A stretch of 20,791 nt of DNA from Christensenella sp. (GCA_019420085.1 JAHZHV010000254.1:1-20791); one strand, 5' to 3'. Shown: positions 1-7,725, counted from the stretch's first letter. Translations and numbers: made by a program. The notes: generated by a model not told the origin, from the letters alone.

Positions 1-1
1 G

Positions 2-175
2 ATCATTGAACCCATTCGCGGGGGGACAGACGGAGCGATGCTGTCCTGGAAGGGACTTCCCTGTCCGAATCTGTCTACGGGCGGATATCGTTTTCATAGC
101 TGTTATGAGTTTATTCCAACCTGTGCATTGGAAGCAATGGTACGTGTGCTGATGCAGATTGTAGCCGCACGCTGA
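2..175 (+). CDS. pepT: Peptidase T (tripeptidase), C-terminal fragment
   Basis: Only the last 57 codons are present; the 5' part lies left of the window. The frame reads IIEPIRGGTDGAMLSW, then GLPCPNLSTGGYRFHSCYEF, and ends in VRVLMQIVAAR. The RGGTDG block and the GLPCPN-x-TGGY-x-x-H block are the signature C-terminal motifs of the M20B peptidase T family, cytoplasmic zinc aminopeptidases that release the N-terminal residue of tripeptides. The histidine after GGYRF matches the position of the C-terminal metal ligand in characterised PepT, from recall of the family. The gene converges on the HAD phosphatase gene and ends 46 bases before a strong palindromic terminator. Identification is firm despite truncation because PepB, ArgE and other M20 enzymes do not share this tail. 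Confidence 0.9.
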   Translation: MIEPIRGGTDGAMLSWKGLPCPNLSTGGYRFHSCYEFIPTCALEAMVRVLMQIVAAR

Positions 176-221
176 AGAAATTTGCGGATTGGAAGCGCCT
201 TTGAAAAAGCATTGGAATCGG

Positions 222-259
222 AAAAAAGGAAAGTCTGCAGCTGCAGACTTTCCTTTTTT
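222..259. terminator. Bidirectional intrinsic terminator, perfect 38-base palindrome
   Basis: Two 19-base arms (222-240 and 241-259) are exact reverse complements with no spacer. A GC-containing core (GGAAAGTCTGCAG) is flanked by six A on the left and six T on the right, so each strand gives a hairpin followed by a U tract. It lies between convergent pepT and the HAD gene and can end both transcripts. Confidence 0.88.
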
Positions 260-287
260 ATTTGATCAAATACGTTTGATTTGGACG

Positions 288-1001
288 TCATGCCTTCAAC
301 AGCATGTCCAGCATCTGAGAGAACGACCCGCAGGCGTATGAATCGACGGACAGACCGTGACGGATCAGGCAATCGGTGACAAGGTAAGTTTCAAGCCCCG
401 CTTCCTGCGCAGCTTGCGCATCCTCACGCACATCATTTCCAATCATTAAAATACGGTTGCCGGTCAGACCGAGTATCCGGATAATTTCCGTATAATAGGC
501 TGGATTTGGTTTGCAGAAAGATGCGTTTTCATATGTTGTGACGCAATCAAAGTCGGATATATGCAGCCCGATCCATGAAAGACGCGCCTGTATACCGGCG
601 GCAGGAAACAATGGATTGGTAGCAAGAACCACATGGGATGCCTTTTTTCGAGCGGCGGCAACAGCGGTAACCGCATCTGGATTGGGCTGCGTAAACGCGC
701 GCGTCTGATGAAACGCTGCATTATAAAAACCGTCGAAATTCCGGATAAATGAACCTGCCTGCTCTCCCATTTCCTGCATGAAACAGCTGCGAAAACGCTG
801 TGCGTTGCTGCAGGTACCGTCGTTTTGAATCATGGCTTGCGTGGCGTGCATGACAGCATGGATAATGGGCTTGCTGTCAACGCCTAAACATTCAAAATGA
901 TTGGCGAGCAGTTGAAAATAATGATCGGTAAATCCTGCAAGATCCATGGGCAAAAGCGTGCCGTCCAGATCAAAAAAAATAGCGTCAAATGCTTTGGGCA
1001 T
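288..1001 (-). CDS. HAD-superfamily hydrolase, phosphoglycolate-phosphatase-like
   Basis: 237 residues. All four HAD motifs are visible: DLDGT (D11 nucleophile, D13 acid/base), a motif II threonine in LATNP (T128), K164 in CKPNP, and GNDVREDA (D190, D194). A helical cap region lies between motifs I and II, as in subfamily I phosphatases of the phosphoglycolate phosphatase/YjjG type. The product should be a cytoplasmic Mg-dependent phosphatase; the substrate cannot be read from sequence. I chose the ATG at 999-1001 because a GGAGATGGAG ribosome site sits just upstream. The frame stays open to 1076, but the extra 25 residues precede the conserved fold and the in-frame ATG at residue 23 has its ribosome site too close. 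The gene stands alone, convergent with pepT and divergent from the aminotransferase operon. Confidence 0.85.
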   Translation of the reverse strand: MPKAFDAIFFDLDGTLLPMDLAGFTDHYFQLLANHFECLGVDSKPIIHAVMHATQAMIQNDGTCSNAQRFRSCFMQEMGEQAGSFIRNFDGFYNAAFHQTRAFTQPNPDAVTAVAAARKKASHVVLATNPLFPAAGIQARLSWIGLHISDFDCVTTYENASFCKPNPAYYTEIIRILGLTGNRILMIGNDVREDAQAAQEAGLETYLVTDCLIRHGLSVDSYACGSFSQMLDMLLKA

Positions 1002-1048
1002 GTTCTCCATCTCCGTTTCCCGCACATGTAATTGTAATATGCGCGCTT

Positions 1049-1076
1049 TTTGTATCGTACCATTTGCTGCATGCAA
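1049..1076 (-). promoter_or_regulatory. Possible promoter for the HAD gene
   Basis: Read on the minus strand, TTGCAT (1076-1071) and TACAAA (1054-1049) are separated by 16 bases, which puts a start about 40 bases before the chosen ATG. Both boxes are imperfect, so this is a moderate call. Confidence 0.35.
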
Positions 1077-1188
1077 GCGTCAAGTTGATCCAACAACGGC
1101 GTAAAATTGCATGTTTAAAAACAGAAAATTCATATTATAGGGATAAATGCGGCATTAAAAAGCGTTGTTTGCAGGAAAATGAACAATA

Positions 1189-1211
1189 AATTGCAAAATA
1201 GGGTTGCAATT
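1189..1211. promoter_or_regulatory. Operator-like inverted repeat over the -35 box
   Basis: AATTGCAA (1189-1196) and TTGCAATT (1204-1211) are exact inverted repeats separated by seven bases. The right arm contains the -35 hexamer of the aminotransferase promoter. Because TTGCAA is self-complementary, the site can also be read as two copies of TTGCAA at 13-base spacing. The position suits a dimeric repressor or activator; the regulator is unknown. Confidence 0.5.
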
Positions 1212-1232
1212 CCAGGATGAATTGAGTACAAT
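1204..1232 (+). promoter_or_regulatory. Sigma-A-type promoter of the aminotransferase operon
   Basis: TTGCAA at 1204-1209 and TACAAT at 1227-1232 are separated by exactly 17 bases. The predicted start near 1239 gives a leader of about 28 bases that contains the AAGGAG ribosome site. The -35 box lies inside the inverted repeat at 1189-1211. Confidence 0.7.
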
Positions 1233-1266
1233 ACAAAGGCACACCAAAATGAAGGAGTTACAGAAT

Positions 1267-2457
1267 ATGCATATCTCCAAACAGGCAGGCGCGATCAGCG
1301 CATCGATTACTCTTGCAATTACGGCACGTGCCAATGAACTGAAGGCACAGGGAGAAGATGTGATTGGTTTTGGCGCGGGCGAACCGGATTTTCCTACTCC
1401 AGCGTGGATTATTGAGGCTGCAAAAGAGGCCATGGATCGTGGACAGACGCGTTATACGCCTGCCAGCGGCACTATGGAACTGAAAAAAGCAGTATGTGCA
1501 AAATTGAAAAGGGAAAATGGTTTGGATTATGCACCCGATCAGATTGTTGTGTCAAACGGTGCAAAGCATTCGCTGTTTAACGCCTGCATGGCGGTTTTGG
1601 ATCCTGGCGATGAGGTTATTATTCCGTCGCCTTACTGGGTGACATATCCGGAACTTGTGCGTATGGCAGGCGGTGTGCCGGTCTTTGTGCAGACGGACAG
1701 CGCACATGATTATGTTATGTCAGGTGCGGCATTGGAAGCGGCGATTACGCCTCGCACACGTGCACTGATTTTAAATTCGCCTTCGAATCCATGTGGTGCG
1801 ATGTATGATCGCGCTGCGCTGGAAGAAGTGGCTCGTGTGGCAGTAGCGCATGATTTGATTGTGATCAGCGATGAGATTTATGAGGCGCTTTGCTATGATG
1901 GCGAACGCCAGATTTCCATTGCGACGCTGGATGATATGTATGACCGTACCATTGTGGTGAACGGATTGTCCAAGGCGTATGCCATGACTGGCTGGCGCAT
2001 TGGATATACTGCTGCGCCGCGTGATGTTACGCGTGCAATGGCCAACTATCAAAGTCATGCGACGTCGAATCCGAATTCCATCGCGCAGGCGGCTGCTGTG
2101 GCTGCCTTGAATGGGCCGACAGATGATCTGGAAGCGATGGTTGCGGAATTCCGTGCCCGCAGAGACTTGATGATTCGCATGATTGAGTCGATTGATCTTT
2201 TGTCTTGTACGCATCCTAAGGGTGCATTCTATATTATGGCGGATGTTTCCCGTTGTTTCGGTCTGTCATGGAATGACCGCAAAATCGATGGCTCGATGTC
2301 TTTTACGGAATGCCTGCTGGATGCCTGCAAGGTGTCCGTTGTTCCCGGCATTGCTTTTGGCGATGACAATTGCGTGCGCCTTTCGTATGCTACGGGAAGA
2401 GCGAATATCGAAGAAGGCCTGCGGCGCATTGCGCAGTTTGTGTCGATGCTCAAGTAA
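1267..2457 (+). CDS. Class I pyridoxal-phosphate aminotransferase, aspartate aminotransferase type
   Basis: 396 residues, the usual length for the AT-I gamma subfamily. The start is the ATG at 1267 with AAGGAG shortly before it; an open extension to 1204 would overlap the promoter. Fold-type I landmarks are all present: N174 in NSPSNPCG, D202 and Y205 in ISDEIYEAL (pyridine nitrogen and O3' contacts), the Schiff-base lysine K236 in NGLSKAYAMTGWRIGY, and R371 in CVRLSYATG for the substrate alpha-carboxylate. Family members interconvert aspartate or another amino acid with 2-oxoglutarate/glutamate in the cytoplasm. Exact substrate preference (aspartate, aromatic or broader) is not decided by these motifs. 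It is followed after 48 bases by the Re-citrate-synthase-like gene, without a terminator between, so the two are probably cotranscribed. Confidence 0.92.
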   Translation: MHISKQAGAISASITLAITARANELKAQGEDVIGFGAGEPDFPTPAWIIEAAKEAMDRGQTRYTPASGTMELKKAVCAKLKRENGLDYAPDQIVVSNGAKHSLFNACMAVLDPGDEVIIPSPYWVTYPELVRMAGGVPVFVQTDSAHDYVMSGAALEAAITPRTRALILNSPSNPCGAMYDRAALEEVARVAVAHDLIVISDEIYEALCYDGERQISIATLDDMYDRTIVVNGLSKAYAMTGWRIGYTAAPRDVTRAMANYQSHATSNPNSIAQAAAVAALNGPTDDLEAMVAEFRARRDLMIRMIESIDLLSCTHPKGAFYIMADVSRCFGLSWNDRKIDGSMSFTECLLDACKVSVVPGIAFGDDNCVRLSYATGRANIEEGLRRIAQFVSMLK

Positions 2458-2505
2458 AAGCATCCATCAAGTAATTTGGAAGTATGAGGAGGTAGAGCCC
2501 GTTTT

Positions 2506-3927
2506 ATGATGAAGCCCAGAATTGAGTATTCCCAAAAGAGCAATTTGCTGGAGCAGTCGGCATATCGCTATAAGCTGCAGGATGTTGCTGAACCGAATTT
2601 ATATCGCCAGTTGTTTGACTACAAATCGATCCCCAAGGTTTCGTTCAACCATCGGCTGGTTCCCATGGATATGCCAGCGCAGATATGGGTAACGGATACG
2701 ACGTTCCGCGACGGTCAACAGTCCTGTTCCCCGTTTACGGTCAAGCAGATTGTCGATTTGTATAAAATGTTTTCGCGCCTTGGCGGACCCAAGGGCATTA
2801 TTCGCCAGAGTGAATTTTTCCTGTACACGGAAAAGGATCAGCAGGCAGTGCGTGCATGTCAGGAATTGGGATTGGAGTTCCCGCAGATTACCAGCTGGAT
2901 CCGTGCGAATAAAAAAGACTTTGAATTGGTACGGCAGATGGATGTTGCCGAGACGGGTATCTTGGTATCCTGTTCAGACTACCATATCTTCAAGAAGATG
3001 AATTTGACCCGCGCCAAGGCGATGGATCAGTATCTTGGCATCGTTAAGGCGGCATTGGATGCAGGCATCCGTCCGCGCTGTCACTTTGAAGATATTACCC
3101 GTGCCGACTTTTATGGTTTTGTTGTTCCGTTTGCAACGGAGCTGATGAAGCTAAGCAATGAAAGCGGTGTACCGATTAAGATTCGTGCCTGCGATACTTT
3201 GGGTTATGGCGTGCCTTATCCGGGCGCGGCATTGCCGCGCAGTGTACCCGGTATCATCTATGGCCTGCGCCATTATGCACAGGTACCCTCTGAATTGATT
3301 GAATGGCATGGCCACAATGATTTCCATAAAGTTGTGGCCAATGCAGCAACGGCATGGCTGTATGGATGTTCCGGCGTAAACTGCGCGATGCTTGGTATCG
3401 GAGAACGTACGGGTAATTGTCCTACGGAAGGCATGCTGATGGAATATGCAAGTCTTCGCGGCACGACGGATGGCATGGATCTTTCCGTTATCACCGAGAT
3501 TGCGGAGTATTTTGAAAATGTGATCGGTATTCCGATTCCGCCGCGTACGCCGTTTGTGGGACGCAGTTTTAATTCCACCCGCGCGGGCATTCATGCGGAC
3601 GGTTTGCTTAAGGATGAGGAGATCTACAATATCTTTGACACGGGCGCAATCCTGAACCGTCCCGCCACGGTTGCTGTGGATTCGCACAGCGGGCTGGCAG
3701 GAATTGCCCACTGGATTAACGGTTATTTCCGGCTCAGGGGCGACGATGTTGTGACAAAGCAGGATCCGGTTGTGGCGCTGATTCGTGCTGAGGTGGACCG
3801 TGAGTATGCGCAGGGCCGCAATACCGTTATGGGTGACGATGAACTTGTCACGATCTTCCGCCGCGTGGATAAGCCGCGCTTCAAGCAGCTTGCCTACATT
3901 GCCAAGGGCTTGGATAATAACGAATAA
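2506..3927 (+). CDS. DRE-TIM metallolyase, probable Re-citrate synthase
   Basis: 473 residues. An N-terminal segment of about 55 residues precedes a TIM barrel that opens with VTDTTFRDGQQS (R68, D69, Q72), the signature of the isopropylmalate/homocitrate synthase superfamily. HGHND (H268, H270) gives the metal ligands and GERTGNCPTEG (E300) follows. The protein lacks the roughly 100-residue LeuA-type allosteric domain. Its wording (QIWVTDTTFRDGQQS, RQSEFFLY, PRCHFEDITRADFYGF) matches my recall of the clostridial/Desulfovibrio group that includes the Clostridium kluyveri Re-citrate synthase, which condenses acetyl-CoA and oxaloacetate. Homocitrate synthase or citramalate synthase is the alternative. 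AGGAGG lies 13 bases before the ATG, a long spacing; a second ATG at 2509 is equally possible. Pairing with an aminotransferase fits glutamate synthesis through an oxidative TCA branch. Confidence 0.82.
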   Translation: MMKPRIEYSQKSNLLEQSAYRYKLQDVAEPNLYRQLFDYKSIPKVSFNHRLVPMDMPAQIWVTDTTFRDGQQSCSPFTVKQIVDLYKMFSRLGGPKGIIRQSEFFLYTEKDQQAVRACQELGLEFPQITSWIRANKKDFELVRQMDVAETGILVSCSDYHIFKKMNLTRAKAMDQYLGIVKAALDAGIRPRCHFEDITRADFYGFVVPFATELMKLSNESGVPIKIRACDTLGYGVPYPGAALPRSVPGIIYGLRHYAQVPSELIEWHGHNDFHKVVANAATAWLYGCSGVNCAMLGIGERTGNCPTEGMLMEYASLRGTTDGMDLSVITEIAEYFENVIGIPIPPRTPFVGRSFNSTRAGIHADGLLKDEEIYNIFDTGAILNRPATVAVDSHSGLAGIAHWINGYFRLRGDDVVTKQDPVVALIRAEVDREYAQGRNTVMGDDELVTIFRRVDKPRFKQLAYIAKGLDNNE

Positions 3928-3938
3928 CGGCACAAAAC

Positions 3939-3972
3939 AAAAGGGCGAACCTTTATCGGGCTCGCCCTTTTT
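3939..3972. terminator. Intrinsic terminator between convergent genes
   Basis: AAAAGGGCGA (3939-3948) pairs with TCGCCCTTTT (3962-3971) around a 13-base loop, followed by a further T. A-rich and T-rich flanks let it act on both strands, for the citrate-synthase-like gene and the hydrolase gene. Confidence 0.8.
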
Positions 3973-3981
3973 GCTGTATGT

Positions 3982-4947
3982 TTAAAATGTCTGTGCATCC
4001 AGAAAGCGGATTACGGCTTCACGCCATGCTTCGGGTGATTCTATGATGGGAGAGTGCGCAACACGCTCGAAGGCAACCCAGCATTTGCTTGGAGCTTCAA
4101 GCCGATCAAACCATTCCCGCGCCAAAACGGCAGGCGTATTGTAGTCATGCTGTCCCATCGTCAGCAATACCGGCATTTGCAGCGATACGATTGTTTCATC
4201 ATAGTGCCGGGCAACGACTTCATCCCATAGTGTGGTGCTCAGATGCGCCAAGCCGCGTACGTATCCGGGGATATCGCGCAGACGGTATTCCGGTGTTTTG
4301 AGCAGCGGAAGTATGAGTGTCTGAACAAGTCCGCCGCGCTGTGCATAATTTCCACCGCCATAGCGTGTCAGGCAATTGCGCTGCAGCATCATGGCGCGAT
4401 GCGTGGGATAACTTCCATTGACAGGCGCACCGGATTTCAGCTTTTGATATGTTCGCTTATCGCCGCGTGCCTTGGCTTCGTTCAGACAGAATTGATAGGA
4501 AAGCGCTTCGTTGCGTGCACCGTTGATAAATTGTCCTTGTCCGATATAAGCGCCGATGTGTTCAGGGTAACTTGCACACAATGGCAGGCCGATGATTGTA
4601 CCCCAGGAGTGCCCGGCAATGGCAATCTTTTCTTTGCAAAAGCGCGTGCACAACAGTTCAACGAGTTCCCTTGCATCGTCGATGTAATCCTGTACACGGA
4701 CATGCTGCTTCATGGAAGCGGGTGTAAAGCTTTTGCCGCTTCCACGCTGATCCCACATAACAAGCGTGTAGCGTTCGCTGAGCGCCCGTTGTGCTTTCAG
4801 GATTATATGCCGGTCGCAGGCGCCGGGACCGCCATGCAGAAAGAGAATGACGGGATGACGTGTATCCTGTGTCAGAATACGAATGTTCTGACGCGCGCCA
4901 TTGAGTATGACCCATTCTTCAGTGTCGAGACGATAGGATGACTGCAT
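3982..4947 (-). CDS. Alpha/beta hydrolase, proline-iminopeptidase-like (S33 family)
   Basis: 321 residues. The S33 pattern is clear: oxyanion-loop HGGPG (38-42), DQRGSGKS (66-73), nucleophile elbow GHSWGT with S114, a catalytic aspartate in GQHDYNTP and a catalytic histidine in VAHSP near the C terminus, with a helical cap between. No signal peptide or membrane segment is seen, so it is cytoplasmic. Family members cleave N-terminal proline from peptides, but many homologues with these motifs are esterases or hydrolases of other small amides, so substrate is inferred only to family level. GGGAGG lies about seven bases before the ATG and fixes the start. It is a single-gene unit, divergent from the GNAT gene. 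Confidence 0.85.
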   Translation of the reverse strand: MQSSYRLDTEEWVILNGARQNIRILTQDTRHPVILFLHGGPGACDRHIILKAQRALSERYTLVMWDQRGSGKSFTPASMKQHVRVQDYIDDARELVELLCTRFCKEKIAIAGHSWGTIIGLPLCASYPEHIGAYIGQGQFINGARNEALSYQFCLNEAKARGDKRTYQKLKSGAPVNGSYPTHRAMMLQRNCLTRYGGGNYAQRGGLVQTLILPLLKTPEYRLRDIPGYVRGLAHLSTTLWDEVVARHYDETIVSLQMPVLLTMGQHDYNTPAVLAREWFDRLEAPSKCWVAFERVAHSPIIESPEAWREAVIRFLDAQTF

Positions 4948-4999
4948 GAGACTTCCTCCCGGTTGTAAATAATATAAAAATCAGAACTTTGTTTTCCTC

Positions 5000-5022
5000 A
5001 TCATACCATATCCAAACCGTGT
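5000..5022 (-). promoter_or_regulatory. Possible extended -10 promoter for the hydrolase gene
   Basis: On the minus strand TGGTATGAT gives an extended -10 (TATGAT at 5005-5000), with only a weak -35 hexamer at the right distance. The predicted leader is about 45 bases. Confidence 0.4.
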
Positions 5023-5062
5023 GTAGAAGTCGTTTTTGGTCATAAAAACAGGCATGCAGACG

Positions 5063-5091
5063 TTGAGAACCGATGCGCGACATGGTATACT
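5063..5091 (+). promoter_or_regulatory. Promoter of the GNAT gene
   Basis: TTGAGA (5063-5068), a 17-base spacer and TATACT (5086-5091) preceded by TGG form a near-consensus extended -10 promoter. The start would fall near 5098, about 30 bases before the ATG. Confidence 0.75.
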
Positions 5092-5127
5092 GCAATTGTG
5101 AACTGAATGTGAAAAGGAGGCGGCGGC

Positions 5128-5637
5128 ATGACACAGTGGACGATTCGCACGGTGCGCTCGGAAGATTTGGAACAATGTGCAATGATCGAAGCGGCAGGAT
5201 TTCCAGCACAGGAAGCGGCGTCAAAGCAGGATATTGCGGCGCGCATCGCTGCTTATCCGGAGCATTTTCTGGTGGCAGTGGATGAAGGCAACGTTCCCAT
5301 CGGGTATGTGATGGGACCTGTGATAAGCCAGCCGTATCTTGAGGATTGGATGTTTGGCGATACGTCCGCACACCGGATGGATGGTATGTATCAGGCGGTT
5401 TTCAGCGTATGCGTGCGTGAGGACATGCGCTGTCGTGGTGTGGCGGCTGGTTTGCTGGAAGCGTTTTATGTACGGGCGTGCCGCAAGGGTCTTCGGGCTG
5501 TGACGCTTACCTGCAAAAAGGAAAAGATCGGGTACTATGAAACGCTTGGTTACCGCGACTGTGGAATTGCAAAATCTGTACACGGCAATGCCGTATGGTA
5601 CAATATGATGCGGCCGTGCACCTGTACGAATGCGTAA
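5128..5637 (+). CDS. GNAT-family N-acetyltransferase, AANAT-like
   Basis: 169 residues covering one GNAT domain. The acetyl-CoA pyrophosphate loop is the segment after V96-R97, with R101-x-R103-G-V-A-A-G108 replacing the usual Q/R-x-x-G-x-G/A. The following helix AGLLEAFYVRACRKGL and the strand AVTLTC then lead to GYYETLGYRDCG, the GNAT beta6/beta7 region with its F/Y-Y-x-x-x-G-Y pattern. The overall layout, including the tail after GYRDCGIAK, resembles arylalkylamine N-acetyltransferase-like bacterial proteins rather than RimI. The acceptor amine cannot be read from sequence. AAAGGAGG precedes the ATG with a good spacing. It is a single gene with its own promoter; I see no convincing intrinsic terminator before degV. 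Confidence 0.82.
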   Translation: MTQWTIRTVRSEDLEQCAMIEAAGFPAQEAASKQDIAARIAAYPEHFLVAVDEGNVPIGYVMGPVISQPYLEDWMFGDTSAHRMDGMYQAVFSVCVREDMRCRGVAAGLLEAFYVRACRKGLRAVTLTCKKEKIGYYETLGYRDCGIAKSVHGNAVWYNMMRPCTCTNA

Positions 5638-5682
5638 GTTACGGCAATGGTTGGCCGGCTGAGTTTTCATAAAAAACGTTGC

Positions 5683-5712
5683 TTGTAGCTTTTTATACAG
5701 ATATGCTATAAT
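5683..5712 (+). promoter_or_regulatory. Promoter of the degV-family gene
   Basis: A consensus TATAAT (5707-5712) carries an upstream TGC, forming an extended -10. The best -35 is a weak TTGTAG (5683-5688) at 18 bases. The start would be near 5719, about 22 bases before the ATG. Confidence 0.65.
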
Positions 5713-5740
5713 GCTGTTACGATTATGGAGGTGTACGTTT

Positions 5741-6598
5741 ATGTCGAAGCGCGTTAAAATTACCGCAGACAGTACTTGCGATTTATCTGCGGAACTGGTT
5801 GAGGAATACGGCATAGGGATCGTACCGCTGTATGTGAATCTGGATGGTCAGATGTATCAGGACGGCGTGGATGCCAATCCGCAAATGATCTACGACCTGT
5901 TCCGCGAGAAGAAGGTGCTTCCCAAGACGGCTGCTGTTTCTGTACAGGATTACATGGATATTTTTAACAGATATAAACAGCAGGAAGACTGCACGATTGT
6001 GCATATCAGCATTTCTTCGGAATTTTCCTCCAGCTATCAGAATGCCTGTCTGGCTGCACAGGAGGCGGGCGATGTTTATGTGGTAGATTCCCGGAATTTA
6101 TCCACTGGGATCGGGCATATTGTACTTCATGCAGCACAGATGGCGCGCGATGGTATGGATGCACAGCAGATTTGTGAACGCTGCGCACAGCTTACACCGC
6201 TTGTAGAAGCAAGCTTTGTCATCAGTAATCTCATTTTCCTGTATAAAGGCGGGCGTTGCAGCGCCGTATCTGCGCTGATGGGCAGCGCGCTGAACATTAA
6301 GCCAAGCATTCAGGTGCGCGATGGCGCGATGCGTGTAGGAAGAAAATATCATGGCTCCTTTGAAAAGTGCCTTGCAAAGTATGTGCAGGATCAGCTCAAG
6401 GGAAGAGATGATATTGATACAAGCCGTCTGTTTATTACGCGCAGCAGCGTGATGCCGGAAGCGGACCGCATTGTATTGGACACGGTAAATAAATACGTGC
6501 ATTTTGAACAGATCCATTTTACCTATGCAGGATGTACCATTTGCGGACACTGTGGACCGGATACGCTGGGTATTTTGTTCATGCGTAAACCCTCCTGA
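5741..6598 (+). CDS. DegV family fatty-acid-binding protein
   Basis: 285 residues, the standard length. The N-terminal ITADSTCDLS block (residues 7-16), TAAVSVQDYMDIF, HISISSEFSSSYQNA, VDSRNLSTGIG, FLYKGGRCS and the C-terminal HCGPDTLGI are the conserved DegV blocks that form the two-domain pocket binding one fatty acid. In Firmicutes, DegV/FakB proteins present exogenous fatty acids to the kinase FakA; no fakA is present here, so a role in that pathway is family inference. GGAGG before the ATG at 5741 sets the start; the earlier in-frame ATG at 5711 lies inside the -10 box. Two bases of lipid context are notable: the next gene is a lipid kinase, but an intrinsic terminator separates them. 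Confidence 0.9.
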   Translation: MSKRVKITADSTCDLSAELVEEYGIGIVPLYVNLDGQMYQDGVDANPQMIYDLFREKKVLPKTAAVSVQDYMDIFNRYKQQEDCTIVHISISSEFSSSYQNACLAAQEAGDVYVVDSRNLSTGIGHIVLHAAQMARDGMDAQQICERCAQLTPLVEASFVISNLIFLYKGGRCSAVSALMGSALNIKPSIQVRDGAMRVGRKYHGSFEKCLAKYVQDQLKGRDDIDTSRLFITRSSVMPEADRIVLDTVNKYVHFEQIHFTYAGCTICGHCGPDTLGILFMRKPS

Positions 6599-6625
6599 AT
6601 GATACGCTGTTGGATGATGTAATGT

Positions 6626-6658
6626 GGCGGCAACGCATGCGTTTGCCGCCGCGTTTTT
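6626..6658 (+). terminator. Intrinsic terminator after degV
   Basis: GGCGGCAA-CGCA pairs with TGCG-TTTGCCGCC in 6626-6650 with one bulged base, then GCGTTTTTG supplies the T tract. Confidence 0.82.
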
Positions 6659-6737
6659 GTACGAATGAACATGGAAATTCACTTATTCTGTCCGCTTGGG
6701 TAAGCAACGGCGCAGTTATGGATAAAATAGAAGCAGA

Positions 6738-7664
6738 ATGTATGTCAATGATGATGGGGTGACAAATCTGGATACAAAACTTTTGCTGATACTCAATCCC
6801 AAGGCAGGGATGAAACGGGCAAATAAATACCTTGCCGACATGATTGGTATATTTGAGGACGCCGGTTATGTATGCCAGGTGTGTGTGACCCGTAAAAGCG
6901 GCGATGCCCGTGGATTTGTAGAAACATTTGGAAAAGATGCGGCGCTTGTTGTCTGTATTGGCGGAGACGGTACCCTCAACGAGGTTGTAGACGGTATGAT
7001 GCGAAGTGGCTGCAAGGCGTGTATTGGTTATATCCCGGCAGGAAGTACAAATGATTTTGGTTCCAGTCTGGGTCTTTCGCATGATGTACTGCAGGCGGCA
7101 CGCGATGCGGTAGAAGGGCGCGTCAGGACGCTGGATGTATGTGCGTTTAACGATCGTTATTATGCATATGTGGCCTCTTGCGGTGCATTCACAAATGTAT
7201 GTTATTCTACAGCGCAACCTGCCAAAAATGTACTGGGGCGTCTTGCATATTTTCTAGAGGGCGTTAAAGATGTTTCACAAATCCGACCGATTGCCATGCG
7301 GATTGAGACGGCAGAAGGACAGGTCTTTGAAAATGATTATCTGTTTGCGGCATTCAGCAATGCAACGTCCATTGCAGGTGTCTTGGAAATGGACAAAGAT
7401 GCAGTGGATATGAACGACGGCCTGTTCGAACTGCTTTTGGTGGAGGCGCCTGATACCATGCAGGAGCTGGGGCACATTGTGTACAGCCTTTTGACACAGC
7501 AGTATCATGCGCGGTTTTTGACGTTTTGCGCGACGCAAAAAGTTCGCATTGAGATTGATTGTGATGTGGATTGGACGTTGGATGGAGAGTTTGCAAAAGG
7601 CGCCGCACAGATTTGCATTGAAAATATACCCGATGCAATTCGGGTTATGGTGCCGAAACGATAA
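6738..7664 (+). CDS. Diacylglycerol kinase-family lipid kinase (YegS/BmrU type)
   Basis: 308 residues. The DAGK catalytic domain starts at LLLILNPKAG (15-24), followed by the nucleotide-binding CIGGDGTLNEVVDG (GGDGT at 75-79) and GYIPAGSTNDFGSSLGL, the three hallmark blocks of the soluble DgkB/YegS/sphingosine-kinase fold. The C-terminal half is the beta-sandwich with DNDGLFE-like DMNDGLFELLL. It should phosphorylate a membrane diacylglycerol-like lipid from the cytoplasmic face. The start is uncertain: ATG 6738 has no good ribosome site, and an in-frame GTG at 6759 would remove seven non-conserved residues. It is a monocistronic gene, bounded by terminators on both sides. Confidence 0.88.
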   Translation: MYVNDDGVTNLDTKLLLILNPKAGMKRANKYLADMIGIFEDAGYVCQVCVTRKSGDARGFVETFGKDAALVVCIGGDGTLNEVVDGMMRSGCKACIGYIPAGSTNDFGSSLGLSHDVLQAARDAVEGRVRTLDVCAFNDRYYAYVASCGAFTNVCYSTAQPAKNVLGRLAYFLEGVKDVSQIRPIAMRIETAEGQVFENDYLFAAFSNATSIAGVLEMDKDAVDMNDGLFELLLVEAPDTMQELGHIVYSLLTQQYHARFLTFCATQKVRIEIDCDVDWTLDGEFAKGAAQICIENIPDAIRVMVPKR

Positions 7665-7684
7665 ATGATGATTGATGACAGCTT

Positions 7685-7725
7685 GCGGCGTAATCCGTAT
7701 GACGGACGGATACGCCGCGTTTTTT
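7685..7725 (+). terminator. Intrinsic terminator after the lipid kinase
   Basis: GCGGCGTAATCCGT (7685-7698) pairs with ACGGATACGCCGC (7706-7718), with one bulged A and a seven-base loop, followed by GTTTTTTG. Confidence 0.88.

Noticed and set aside
3151..3933. A 260-codon minus-strand frame opposite the citrate-synthase-like gene
   Set aside because: The plus-strand frame encodes the conserved metal and catalytic motifs here. The antisense translation lacks any family pattern and starts nowhere near a ribosome site.
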